DNA from: Deltaproteobacteria bacterium | GTDB lineage: Bacteria; Desulfobacterota; Desulfomonilia; UBA1062 | Assembly: GCA_018433775.1 (NCBI GenBank) | Contig: JAHDQN010000026.1 | Coordinates: forward strand, 1 to 64,000 | DNA: 64,000 bases | Direction of reading: 5' to 3' | Shown here: positions 51,971-60,940 of the stretch, piece by piece | How the letters are laid out: the number at the start of each line of letters is the position of its first letter | Position numbering within the stretch: the stretch's first letter is position 1 | Translations under genes and position numbers: made by a program | The notes under the pieces: model-generated | Seen by the model: the letters and a program-made list of their open reading frames with translations, nothing else | Database searches by the model: none | What the model was told of the DNA's origin: nothing

Positions 51971-52807
51971 ATGAACGATGCCTGGAACATACTGTGGCTC
52001 CTGCTCATTGCAGCCGTCCTCATCCCCGTGTTCCAGCAGAAGCTGATGCGGGTCAGGAGGATGCGGCTCATCAGGACCATCGAGAAGAAGCGCAATTCCC
52101 GCGTCATCACCCTGATCCACCGGCAGGAGACCATGAGGCTCTTCGGAATCCCCCTCATGAGGTACATCGACATCAACGACTCCGAGGAGATCCTGAGGGC
52201 GATCAGGTTCACGCCCGAGGACATGCCCATCGACATGATCGTCCACACCCCGGGAGGGCTCGTGCTCTCTTCCGAGCAGATCGCCATGGCCCTTAAGCGG
52301 CACAGGGCGAAGGTGACCATCTTCGTTCCCCACTATGCCATGTCCGGCGGTACCCTGCTGTGCCTTGCAGCGGACGAGGTGGCAATGGACGGCAACGCCG
52401 TCCTGGGACCGGTGGATCCCCAGGTGGGAAAGTATCCGGCCGTTTCCATCATGGCGGCAGTGGAGAAGAAGGAGCCCAAGGACATCGACGATGAGACCTA
52501 TATCATGGCCGACATCTCGGACAAGGCGCTCAGGCAGATGAGGGAGTTCGTGGAGATCATTCTCTTGAACGAGAGAAGCCCCGGAGACGTGGAGAGGATC
52601 GTGAAGGCCCTTACCGAAGGCAGGCGGACGCACGATCATCCGATCTTTCTCGAGGATGCGAAAAGGCTGGGAATCAATGTGACCGATCATGTGCCGGGCG
52701 ACATCTACCGCCTCATGGAGCTGTTCCCCCAGGCCGAGCAGCAGCGGCCTTCGGTACAGTACGTGCCCGTTCCGTACAAGGGCGAAGGACCCGAAGCGAA
52801 GGGTTAG
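51971..52807 (+). CDS. SDH-family ClpP-like serine protease
   Basis: A 278-residue ClpP-class enzyme (SDH_sah, serine dehydrogenase proteinase family). It has an N-terminal membrane helix (ILWLLLIAAVLIPVFQQKL). The catalytic Ser125 is in HYAMSGGTLL, preceded by the oxyanion region HTPGGLVLSSEQIA. A later conserved GPVDPQVGKYPAVSI is typical. The long C-terminal part ends unstructured. It resembles SppA-type membrane-bound proteases acting on signal peptides or membrane proteins. It is encoded alone. Confidence 0.88.
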   Translation: MNDAWNILWLLLIAAVLIPVFQQKLMRVRRMRLIRTIEKKRNSRVITLIHRQETMRLFGIPLMRYIDINDSEEILRAIRFTPEDMPIDMIVHTPGGLVLSSEQIAMALKRHRAKVTIFVPHYAMSGGTLLCLAADEVAMDGNAVLGPVDPQVGKYPAVSIMAAVEKKEPKDIDDETYIMADISDKALRQMREFVEIILLNERSPGDVERIVKALTEGRRTHDHPIFLEDAKRLGINVTDHVPGDIYRLMELFPQAEQQRPSVQYVPVPYKGEGPEAKG

Positions 52808-53021
52808 CTCCGGTTGGTCCCTTTTTCCGGCGCTTTTCAAGGCAAGGGCTGGTTGATTTTCTGTCTGCCCGTATTACATGACTCACTATATCGCGAAAGA
52901 ATCACGTCTCTCCCTGCGTACCGGATTCAACCGTCAACACGATTTCCTCAAGGGGTGCGGCCGCTATGCACCGGTGGACGCGCGAGGCTTCGATTTTCGG
53001 GAGAGATCCAAGGATGCACGG

Positions 53022-53309
53022 ATGCAGACGTATATCATTCTGAGCAAACTATCCCCGGATGCGCTCAAAGAGCCTGTCATCTACCGGGAGATGGCGGCCA
53101 GGGTTTCGAAGAAGATCAAGGATGAATGCCCCGAGGTCCACTGGAAGCAGAGCTTTGCCGTGCTGGGACGCTTCGATGTGGTGGATGTCGTGGAGTCGGA
53201 CAATCCCAAGCAGGTGGAAAAGGCCGCCATGATTATCCGGGCCTTTGGCAATTCCACCACCGAGACCCTGTTCGCCACCCCGTGGCATGAGTTCCTGGAC
53301 ATGCTGTAG
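53022..53309 (+). CDS. GYD-domain protein
   Basis: A 95-residue protein with the GYD family layout: MQTYIILSKLSPDAL at the start, LGRFDVVDVVESDNPKQVEKAAMIIRAFGNSTTETLFATPW in the second half. The alpha/beta ferredoxin-like domain is of unknown function and often stands alone. The ATG at 53022 has AAGGA seven bases upstream; a longer frame from 52878 lacks family similarity. Confidence 0.8.
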   Translation: MQTYIILSKLSPDALKEPVIYREMAARVSKKIKDECPEVHWKQSFAVLGRFDVVDVVESDNPKQVEKAAMIIRAFGNSTTETLFATPWHEFLDML

Positions 53310-53498
53310 CCGGCTCCGGTATCAGCGGCAAAGTCTTTTTTTAGAGAACTTGCCTTGCCGCGCTTCTTTCAGACAAGCCGAACAGGCCGACCGCCCGGGT
53401 GTGTGTTCAGGGCAGGCCGCGCTTTTGTTCCCAGGCTGCGCATCTTGATATAAAAGGACAGGGGGCTTAGTATTTAGCTTACTGGAGGAGGTTTACTC

Positions 53499-54719
53499 AT
53501 GATACACTTATTTCACGCTCAATCTCTCAAATCGCTCACCCTTCTCGCGCTCGCGGTTCTCCTCTCGTCGTGCAGCAGCGACAGTCACGATCACGATCCC
53601 CAGGCAGAGAGCAGCACCGGCCCCGGTGGTGTGCTCTCATCCATCGCAGTCACCCCGGGAAACTCGAACATCGGCATGCAGCAGACCAGGCAGTTTACCG
53701 CCGTCGGCATCTACAGCAACGGCTCTTCCGAGAAACTGACCGAATCCGTGACCTGGTCGACGTCAGATGAGAATATCGTCAGCATCAGTGAAACCGGACT
53801 GGCCACCGCCCATGCGGAAGGCGAGGCGACCATCACCGCCACCATGGAAGGTGTCTCGGGCTCGACCCTCATGAGGGTGTCTCTCTCGGATGACCAGGGC
53901 CCATCCCCTCCGGAAAATCCCGACCCTCTCCCCGGCACTTCGGCCGTCATCATCGACCATACCGCCGCGAATATCGATGCCGTGCCGGCTGAATGGATCG
54001 AGCAGGCTGCAGGGAGCCTGTGCATCGCCTACGGCCATACCTCCCATGGGAGCCAGATCATCGACGGCATGGCCGGGCTGGTGGATTTCAGGGGAAGCCG
54101 CTATGCCTTCAACGCAAGCGGCGCCGGGGATGCGCTCGAGCTGCGCGACACGCCGTTTCCGGGAGCGAACGATCTCGGCAGCCCGAGCCTCACTGCATGG
54201 GCCGGGGCCACCCGTACCTACCTGGACGCTCACCCGGAGGTCAACGTGGTCATGTGGTCATGGTGCGGCCAGGTCTCCGATGCCACGGAGTCGGACATCA
54301 ACACCTATCTGAGCCTCATGGACACCCTGGAGGGTGAATATCCCGAGGTGAAGTTCGTCTACATGACCGGCCATCTCGACGGCACCGGTCTCGAAGGGAA
54401 CCTGCACCGGAGGAATGAGCAGATACGGCAATACTGCAGGACAAGAGCAAAGATTCTCTACGATTTTGCAGACATAGAGACCTATGACCCCGACGGTGTC
54501 TTCTACGGCGACAGGTATCCGGACGACGCCTGCGCGTACGACTCCGACGGCGATGGGAGCCGTGATGCAAACTGGGCCATCCAGTGGCAGAATGCCCACG
54601 TGGAGGGCCAGGACTGGTATGACTGCTACTCGGCGCACTCCCAGCCGCTCAATGCAAACCTCAAGGCCTACGCGGCCTGGTGGCTCTGGGCGAGGATCGC
54701 GGGGTGGAACGGGCGGTAG
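53499..54719 (+). CDS. Big_2-domain lipoprotein with SGNH-like C-terminal domain
   Basis: A 406-residue lipoprotein. The lipobox LLSSC follows a hydrophobic signal; next is a low-complexity linker with His/Asp. One bacterial Ig-like (Big_2) domain spans about 47-128 (SIAVTPGNSNIGMQQTRQFTAVGIYSNG). From about 150 the protein is a separate domain with a conserved-looking GHTSHGSQIIDGM and Asp/Trp-rich motifs (MWSWCGQVSD, DSDGDGSRDANW). The GHTSHGS motif resembles SGNH-type hydrolases, but the catalytic set is unproven. GGAGGAGG precedes the ATG. Confidence 0.75.
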   Translation: MIHLFHAQSLKSLTLLALAVLLSSCSSDSHDHDPQAESSTGPGGVLSSIAVTPGNSNIGMQQTRQFTAVGIYSNGSSEKLTESVTWSTSDENIVSISETGLATAHAEGEATITATMEGVSGSTLMRVSLSDDQGPSPPENPDPLPGTSAVIIDHTAANIDAVPAEWIEQAAGSLCIAYGHTSHGSQIIDGMAGLVDFRGSRYAFNASGAGDALELRDTPFPGANDLGSPSLTAWAGATRTYLDAHPEVNVVMWSWCGQVSDATESDINTYLSLMDTLEGEYPEVKFVYMTGHLDGTGLEGNLHRRNEQIRQYCRTRAKILYDFADIETYDPDGVFYGDRYPDDACAYDSDGDGSRDANWAIQWQNAHVEGQDWYDCYSAHSQPLNANLKAYAAWWLWARIAGWNGR

Positions 54720-54790
54720 CGGAGCATCCGCCGGTAAAGAGAGCAGGGCATGGGTCTCTATCATTTGGAGAGACCCTTCAAAGAACCGGC

Positions 54791-55921
54791 ATGCACCTGT
54801 TGTATGAAGAAATGGACGGGGCGGTTGTGGGCACAATCCCAGCGATTGCCCGGATGCCGCTCATGCAGATCGGACGCATAGGCGGCATGGTCGATCGGGG
54901 CAGGCGCCGGCAGGGAAGGGCACTCGACATGATGGGGCTCGGCCCCCGGGAGACCCCGTCGGAGACCGTGCTGACCGGGCCGTCGTTCACGCTGAGGTCG
55001 TACGGCTGCTCAGGGGGTGAAGACCGGACAGTGCTTATTGTGCCGGCACCCATCAAGCGGGCGTACATCTGGGACCTCGATCCGCAGATCAGCGTGGTGA
55101 GACGGTTCCTGAGAGAGGGCATCCGGGTACGGCTCATCCGCTGGGAGATGCCGGGGATTCGTGAGCAGTCTCTCGGGCTGGCTCATTATGCAGACCACTG
55201 CATCCTCGAATGTCTGGACGCCGTGAAATCCGGGCCGGGCAAGGACAGACCAATTCTGGCAGGGCATTCTCTCGGGGGCACCTTTGCCGCCATCTTCGCC
55301 GCCCTGCATCCCGATCTGGTCGGGGGCCTTGTTCTGCTTGGGGCCCCGGTCAGGTTCGGACCCGGTATGGGGGCGATCGATTTCCTGGTGGCCCGTGCCC
55401 CGGACGCCCGCGTGTTCACCTGCTTGACGGGGAATGTCCACGGCTCTTTTCTCAGCGCCATGAGCACCCTGGCCTCTCCGGCCAGCTTCCAGACAGAGCG
55501 GTGGACCGACTGGCCGGCGAGCCTGCCTGTCCCGCGGCTGCTGAGAACACACCTGAAGGTGCTGCGCTGGACCCTGGACGAGCTGCCCATGCCCGGGCTG
55601 CTCTTCGAAGAGATCATGGAACGGCTCTACCGCCGGGACTGTTTCATGAGCTCCACGCTCGAGATCGACGGAATGCCTGTATCGCCCCTGAACGTACGTG
55701 CACCGATCCTCACGGTGGCGGACAGGCGCTCGGTGCTGGTTCCGCCGGAGGCGTCCCTGCCGCTGCACGACATCGCCCGGAGCCCTGCGAACCGGGTGCT
55801 CTGGTACGAGGAAGAGCCGGGGGTCGCACTGCAGCACGTGGGAATGCTGGTGGGCAGGAAGGCCCACCGATCCCTGTGGCCCGGAATCCTCAGATGGATC
55901 AAAGATCGCGATGGGGCCTGA
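54791..55921 (+). CDS. PhaC-like alpha/beta hydrolase
   Basis: A 376-residue alpha/beta-hydrolase-fold protein of the polyhydroxyalkanoate synthase-like class. The nucleophile elbow is AGHSLGG, with Ser where PhaC has Cys, so it is more probably an esterase or acyltransferase than a PHA synthase. Supporting segments are VPAPIKRAYIWDLDP, APILTVADRRSVLVPPEA (Asp) and LQHVGMLVG (His). The start is uncertain, as no strong ribosome site is seen; ATG codons at 54791 and 54812 are both possible. It ends one base before the convergent exporter gene, with no terminator between. Confidence 0.75.
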   Translation: MHLLYEEMDGAVVGTIPAIARMPLMQIGRIGGMVDRGRRRQGRALDMMGLGPRETPSETVLTGPSFTLRSYGCSGGEDRTVLIVPAPIKRAYIWDLDPQISVVRRFLREGIRVRLIRWEMPGIREQSLGLAHYADHCILECLDAVKSGPGKDRPILAGHSLGGTFAAIFAALHPDLVGGLVLLGAPVRFGPGMGAIDFLVARAPDARVFTCLTGNVHGSFLSAMSTLASPASFQTERWTDWPASLPVPRLLRTHLKVLRWTLDELPMPGLLFEEIMERLYRRDCFMSSTLEIDGMPVSPLNVRAPILTVADRRSVLVPPEASLPLHDIARSPANRVLWYEEEPGVALQHVGMLVGRKAHRSLWPGILRWIKDRDGA

Positions 55922-55922
55922 A

Positions 55923-58256
55923 TCAGCCGCGCTCCCGACCCGAAGAGACCGGGACGGGTTCCGCGCGGGTTTCCCAGGGCGGCTCACCCGGTCTGCCCGC
56001 CTCTTTTTCGAAGAATCTCCTGAAAACCAGGAGCAGGGACGAGAGCACGAACAGGTCGCAGATCAGCGCGATGAACAGCGTGAGCGAGAGCAGCAGACCG
56101 AAATCACGGGAAGGCTGGAAGCCGGAGAAGATCACCACGGAAAAGCTCGTCATGATGATCACGGTGGTGAAGATCAGTGCCCTGCCCACAAGGATGGTGG
56201 CCTTTCTCAGCGCGGCGTGGAGCGTATTCCTTCCCCCCGCGAGCTCCTTGCGGAACCGGGAGATCAGGTGGATGGTGTCGTCCACGGCAATCCCTAACGC
56301 CACGGAAGAGATCATGACCGTTCCCACGTTCAGACTGATGCCCGCCCAGCCCATGATCCCGATGACGAACATGATGGGAAGCAGGTTGGGAAGCAGGGAC
56401 AAAAGCCCGAACCGTATCGAGAACAGGATGAGAAAGAGCATCCCGAACACCAGGGCGAACGCCAGCGAGAACGACTTGATCTGGCTCTCGACGATGTACT
56501 TGTCCAGCATGCTCAGGAGATACGACGAGCCGGTGACGGATATGCGCAGACCCTCCACCCCGTCGTACGCATTCTCTGCCAGGGCGAGTATCTTCTCCGA
56601 GATGATGCGGCCTTGCTCGGAGCTCCCGTAGGAGAGCTTGACGGCGATCCTTCCCTTGGAGAAGTCGTGGCTCGCTACCCGCTCCAGTTCTTCTGTGCCG
56701 GTTTCAGAGAAGCTCATCAGCAGGATTTCCTGGGCGATGAGCTCCCGTGAGTCCGGAATCCGGTACTCATCGGGTGAGCCTTCGTTCAGCGCCCTGTTGA
56801 GCGCCTTGACATAACCGGCAAGCGAGATGACTTTCTTCACCTCGGGCATCGCCTCGATATCCAGCGCCAGCGAGTCCATGCGGGAGAGGATTCCAGGCTG
56901 CATCATGAGATCGCTTTCACCCTCGATGAGGATTTCAAGGGTGCCGATCCCGGTGAGCTCCCGGTCAAGGGTCTTGGCATTGCGGTACATGGCGCTGTCC
57001 CGTGGGAACCATTCCAGTTCGTTGGTTTCGATCCGCACCCGGCCCATGCCGAGCACCGCGATGACGAGAGCTGCCGCGGTCATGAAAAGGATGGGCCGGG
57101 AGTGCCTTTCGTTGATCCGGAACACCGCGGCAAGCAGATGCCCCCAGTACTTGTGCGGTATCTTCCGGTGCGCGGGCGTGAGGGTGAGCATGAGCGGCAC
57201 GATGCACAGGGAGATGACGAAGCCGAACATCACCCCTGCCGCGGAAACCGTACCGAAGTGCCTCACTGCGCTGATGGGGCTGGTGGTCAGCGACAGCAGC
57301 CCCAGGGATGTGGTGACCGAGGTATGGAAGCAGGGTGTGGTGATGTAGGAGACCGTGTTGACGAACGAGTGCTCAGCGCTTGTGTTCTCCCGCACCTCTT
57401 CGAAATATTCCATGATATGGACCGTGTTGGACACGGAGAGGATAATGATCAGCGGGATGATCATCCCGCTCAAGGCATTGAAGCTCAACCCCAGAAGCGA
57501 GTGAAATCCGAGCGTCCAGCAGAGGCTCATGAGAATGACGGCCACGGCGATGCAGATCTTCGCCGGGGACTGGAAGAGGATATAAACAATGACCACGATC
57601 ACGGCAAGACCGAGTATAGGCAGGATGGTCTCGTTCTGTTCGGTCACCCGGTTGAACTCGTGATTGACCATGATATCGCCGGAGAGGAAGGTGCCGACCC
57701 CCGCCGGCCTGTCCTGCTCCATGCATGCCTCGACCTGGGCGACTGTCTGGGCCATGACGCGGGCGTCCATGTCGTCGAAGACCAGCACGATAGCGCCCAG
57801 CGTGCCCGAGCGCGAGACGAGATACCCGGCGAAGAGCTCGTCCTCAAGTGCATACCGCCTGATGGTGTCTGTGTCCGTGTGCTCGAGGTTTTTCAGCAGG
57901 GGCTCGATCTCCATGCCCTCGGCGGTTCCGATGATCTTGCTGGCCGTGGCCAGGCTGTAGGCCTGCTTCACTCGCTCCAGGCCCTTGAGCTCCGCGGTTT
58001 TCCTGCGCAGATAGTCCAGTCCCTCCCGGGTGAAGAGATCCCCGGCCTCCACGGCCGCGATGAGGTACCTGCTTCCTTCGAAGGTGTCCCGGAAGGCCTG
58101 GTAGTTCACCGAGACCGGGTCGTCGGGTGAAAACCACGAGCTGATCGAATTTTCCATCTCCATGGAGATGGACAGCCCGAAGAAGGCGGTCAGGGCGAGG
58201 GTCAGGGCACACAGGACGTACCTGGCCCGAAAGAGGATGTGTGCGATTATTTCCAT
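55923..58256 (-). CDS. MMPL/RND-superfamily exporter
   Basis: A 777-residue protein with the 1+5, 1+5 transmembrane layout of RND transporters, each half having a large external loop after the first helix. The second half contains the conserved VALGIAVDDTIHLISRF with membrane Asp residues used for proton coupling. It is of the type that exports lipids such as hopanoids or mycolates (HpnN/MmpL-like). It is adjacent and convergent to a PhaC-like hydrolase and lacks a periplasmic adaptor. The ATG is preceded by AGGGG. LolA-like proteins often partner such exporters; one lies at 8570-9352. Confidence 0.9.
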   Translation of the reverse strand: MEIIAHILFRARYVLCALTLALTAFFGLSISMEMENSISSWFSPDDPVSVNYQAFRDTFEGSRYLIAAVEAGDLFTREGLDYLRRKTAELKGLERVKQAYSLATASKIIGTAEGMEIEPLLKNLEHTDTDTIRRYALEDELFAGYLVSRSGTLGAIVLVFDDMDARVMAQTVAQVEACMEQDRPAGVGTFLSGDIMVNHEFNRVTEQNETILPILGLAVIVVIVYILFQSPAKICIAVAVILMSLCWTLGFHSLLGLSFNALSGMIIPLIIILSVSNTVHIMEYFEEVRENTSAEHSFVNTVSYITTPCFHTSVTTSLGLLSLTTSPISAVRHFGTVSAAGVMFGFVISLCIVPLMLTLTPAHRKIPHKYWGHLLAAVFRINERHSRPILFMTAAALVIAVLGMGRVRIETNELEWFPRDSAMYRNAKTLDRELTGIGTLEILIEGESDLMMQPGILSRMDSLALDIEAMPEVKKVISLAGYVKALNRALNEGSPDEYRIPDSRELIAQEILLMSFSETGTEELERVASHDFSKGRIAVKLSYGSSEQGRIISEKILALAENAYDGVEGLRISVTGSSYLLSMLDKYIVESQIKSFSLAFALVFGMLFLILFSIRFGLLSLLPNLLPIMFVIGIMGWAGISLNVGTVMISSVALGIAVDDTIHLISRFRKELAGGRNTLHAALRKATILVGRALIFTTVIIMTSFSVVIFSGFQPSRDFGLLLSLTLFIALICDLFVLSSLLLVFRRFFEKEAGRPGEPPWETRAEPVPVSSGRERG

Positions 58257-58749
58257 GCCCCTGCACTATCTGCGCGAAGTCCGCATGTCTTACAGCCCTC
58301 CTCGCCGGATCAACCCGCTCTCGGACGAAATCTCTCCCGTCGGACGGGGATGCCCGCCGCCGGTGGCCCCCCTGGTCAACCCGGGGTTTCATCGCTTCGA
58401 GGCTTGGCCATTCTCCCGCAGCCGCCAGAGGATTCGTCGACCAAGAGAAGAGAATTCCCCGCACGACCTTCTTCCTGCGGCCGGGTAATCCGCCGGAGGC
58501 CTTTTACGAGCCCGGATCTGACGGGGGCATACCCCGGATAACTGCACCATAGTCCAATAGATACAAATATCATAATATCAGCAGGATTCCATGAAATCCA
58601 GAGCATGGATTGCGCCGGCACATTTTTTTCATCCGGGAAGATGCAAAATTGCCCTTTCCCTCCGGGTGGCTCCTGGGATAATACAGATCCGGCACCAAAG
58701 TACTGAACCGAATCCCGGGACGGAACCGTAAAGGATTTGGAAGAATCAG
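58257..58749. other. Intergenic between the exporter and the broken GNAT gene
   Basis: About 490 bases; the exporter promoter is presumably near its left end. Three overlapping open frames are GC-rich artefacts. AT-rich sequence around 58555-58580 could hold a plus-strand promoter. Confidence 0.45.
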
Positions 58750-59265
58750 ATGCCGGATCAGGAAGCCGTGTTGAGAAGGATCATGGGGGTGTTGACTGCC
58801 GTGAACGTACAGCCCGCGACTATCGAGGATTTCGAGAGCTGGATCGCCCTGGCCGGAGAAGTGGAGCATCTTTTCGGGGCCATGGTCCACGACCCGTCGT
58901 TTCGCGACGCCCTGAAGGAGGCGCTCCGCGAAGGGCGGGCGTTCTGTGTGAGATAGGGCGATGCCGGACCCGGCACGCCACTGCTTGGCGGCATCGTGAT
59001 CATATTTTCCCGCAACGAGATCGAGTGGTTGGCAGTGTCCGGGAAGTGCCGCGGCAAAGGGGTGGGGAAGGCCCTGCTGGCCCATGCCCTCACCCTGCTG
59101 GATGCCCGCAGGGACATTACGGTGAGAACCTTTGACCATTCTTCGGAAGAGGGGAAGCCGGCACGCCGGATCTACCACGCGTTCGGCTTCCGTGATCATG
59201 GCTCGTACGAGCCCACCCCCACGGGATTTCCCACCGTGGTCATGATCCGGGGAAAAAAGGGCTAG
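58750..59265 (+). pseudogene. GNAT acetyltransferase interrupted by an in-frame TAG
   Basis: A GNAT-family gene in one continuous reading frame of 172 codons except for TAG at codon 69 (58954-58956). The part before it (MPDQEAVLRRIMG to EALREGRAFCVR) ends where GNAT strands begin, and the part after it continues with GIVIIFSRNEIEWLAVSGKCRGKGVGKALLAHAL, containing the acetyl-CoA loop R-x2-G-x-G/A as CRGKGVGKAL. The frame is otherwise undamaged, so the stop is recent or is read through. A CAG-to-TAG change is the simplest explanation. The ribosome site is weak. Confidence 0.75.
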
Positions 59266-59373
59266 CGCGGCGTGCCGACCGATCGGGTGGAAACAGCGCG
59301 TAATCGGGCGTGATCGCCAGGCGCCGAGGGTGACGGCCTGAGAGAAGCTGTCCTCTTTCCCCTTTATCTATAC

Positions 59374-60264
59374 TTATGCAGCCGGTGTGGCCGCGCAATA
59401 CCTATCACCCTCCCGGAACACCCGGCCCATCCGCATGAGCCTCACCAGATGCTTGTGCATCATGTGCCGCTCGGATACGGCCATGTTCCAGGCGCCGATG
59501 CTCTTTGCCCGGCCGTAGATGATTCCCTGGTCCGTTATCCGATCCAGGGTCGCGGGACTCTTTCGAAGGAATTCCAGCAACCGCTCTTCCCGTGCCTCTA
59601 TGCTTCCGAGGTAGTGCTCGATGATTTCCGGGTCTCCCTCGTGCACTCCTTTCCCGTGGGCGGTGAGGTAGATGTCTGCGGGGATGGTCTTGAGACGCTG
59701 TAAGGACGAGATAGTCTGGTCCAGATCCGAGGCGGGGTCTCCGTAATACGGTCCTGATTTCACCAGGTCCCAGTCCGCGAGATAGAGGATCCGATCCCGG
59801 GGAAAATAGAATGAGCAGTGTCCCGGGGTGTGGCCGGGCGTGTGCACCACCCGGCACAGCGTGCCCCCGAAATCGAGCGTGTCTCCGTCGCGAAGGACCC
59901 TGTTCACCTCCCGCGGGACATAGCCCGCCTCCCGGGTGAGATACTCCTCCCAGAGCGCAATCTCGCCGTCGCCGGGCTCGAACATGTCGATGAAACGCCT
60001 CAGGCTGGTGAAGGCCGGTGCATCCGCTTCGTGTACCCAGAGACCAGACTCGGGAAACAGCGAGTTGTAGAGAAAATGGTCCTCGTGAGCATGGCTGGTT
60101 ATGAGAGCATCCACGGGCCCTCGTGCCTTGAAGGCAAGGAGCTTTTGCCGGTCGCTTGCGGCGTCGATCACGGCCCGGACCTCATCGTCGATCAGCACCG
60201 AGTGGCAGTGTGGGTAGTTGCCCCCGAACACCAGCGAGATAGAATCCCTGCGGAAATCATCCAT
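59374..60264 (-). CDS. Metallo-beta-lactamase-fold hydrolase
   Basis: A 296-residue MBL-fold hydrolase. Metal ligands are complete: His58, His60, Asp62, His63 (SHAHEDH), His145 or a neighbour in HTPGHTPGH, Asp164 (LADWD) and His203 (TAHGKG). It resembles glyoxalase II and lactonase-type enzymes; a C-terminal helical domain follows (about 215-296). AGGAGG precedes the ATG. It diverges from the aminotransferase pair and may hydrolyse a thioester or lactone. Confidence 0.9.
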   Translation of the reverse strand: MDDFRRDSISLVFGGNYPHCHSVLIDDEVRAVIDAASDRQKLLAFKARGPVDALITSHAHEDHFLYNSLFPESGLWVHEADAPAFTSLRRFIDMFEPGDGEIALWEEYLTREAGYVPREVNRVLRDGDTLDFGGTLCRVVHTPGHTPGHCSFYFPRDRILYLADWDLVKSGPYYGDPASDLDQTISSLQRLKTIPADIYLTAHGKGVHEGDPEIIEHYLGSIEAREERLLEFLRKSPATLDRITDQGIIYGRAKSIGAWNMAVSERHMMHKHLVRLMRMGRVFREGDRYCAATPAA

Positions 60265-60940
60265 CGCATGTCCCTCCTGAAGAGATCAACTTGCCAGGCC
60301 CATCCGGTGGATGGGCGAGACCGTGGTTTCCATGCCCGGTCTCTCTCGTTCCGGGCTCCCCGGCCTTTTCATGAGCGCCGGGATCATCGGCATAACGGTC
60401 AGAGTGGCGGATATTCTAATACAGGAACCCCATCCATGGGAATGCCGATCGTATGAAATTCAAGGTCAGCCTGTTGCATGGGTCCATCCGGCCCTGATTT
60501 TCCGCCGATCGATGGAAAAAATCATCTCCCCCTTGTTTTTCATTAGTTACTCGACTAAATTTAAGGTCATTGATCGACTGACGGATTCCCGTTGCAGATG
60601 GTTCCTCTTCGACGTGGCTTTTCATGATCTCCTCTCCCTGCTCTTCTTGAAAGATGTCTCTCGCTGCATTGGTTCAGAGAAAGGGTGCAGAGGGCGTAAA
60701 TGGGCAGGAGAGGCAATCCTCCGACATCCCGCGAGCCGGGTTGCTGAAGGGGTGCTTCAGGGTAAATCGGGCGGCCTGCCGTCAAAGGAGGCTGTCGTGT
60801 GGATTTTGCGGACCAGCGGCACGATCACCATGCAGGCGGAGTGAGACCGCGGTTCCCGGCGGAATCAGGGGACCCGGTGCCTGTCCGTCGCGGCTTCGTG
60901 GTGCACGGAAAACATATGCTCTTTATAAGGGGAGGTTTCT
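60265..60940. other. Divergent intergenic region before the aminotransferase pair
   Basis: About 670 bases; a candidate plus-strand promoter lies at 60533-60561, leaving a leader of about 370 bases. The frames seen here lack ribosome sites and are not called. Confidence 0.45.
60533..60561 (+). promoter_or_regulatory. Candidate promoter of the aminotransferase pair
   Basis: TTGTTT, exactly 17 bases, TAAATT. The spacer and -10 contain an inverted repeat (ATTAGT with ACTAAAT), a possible operator for the TetR regulator encoded downstream. Confidence 0.4.

Noticed and set aside
58954-58956. Pyrrolysine codon in the GNAT gene
   Set aside because: No pyl genes in the window and GNAT enzymes have no known use for it; nonsense mutation is simpler.
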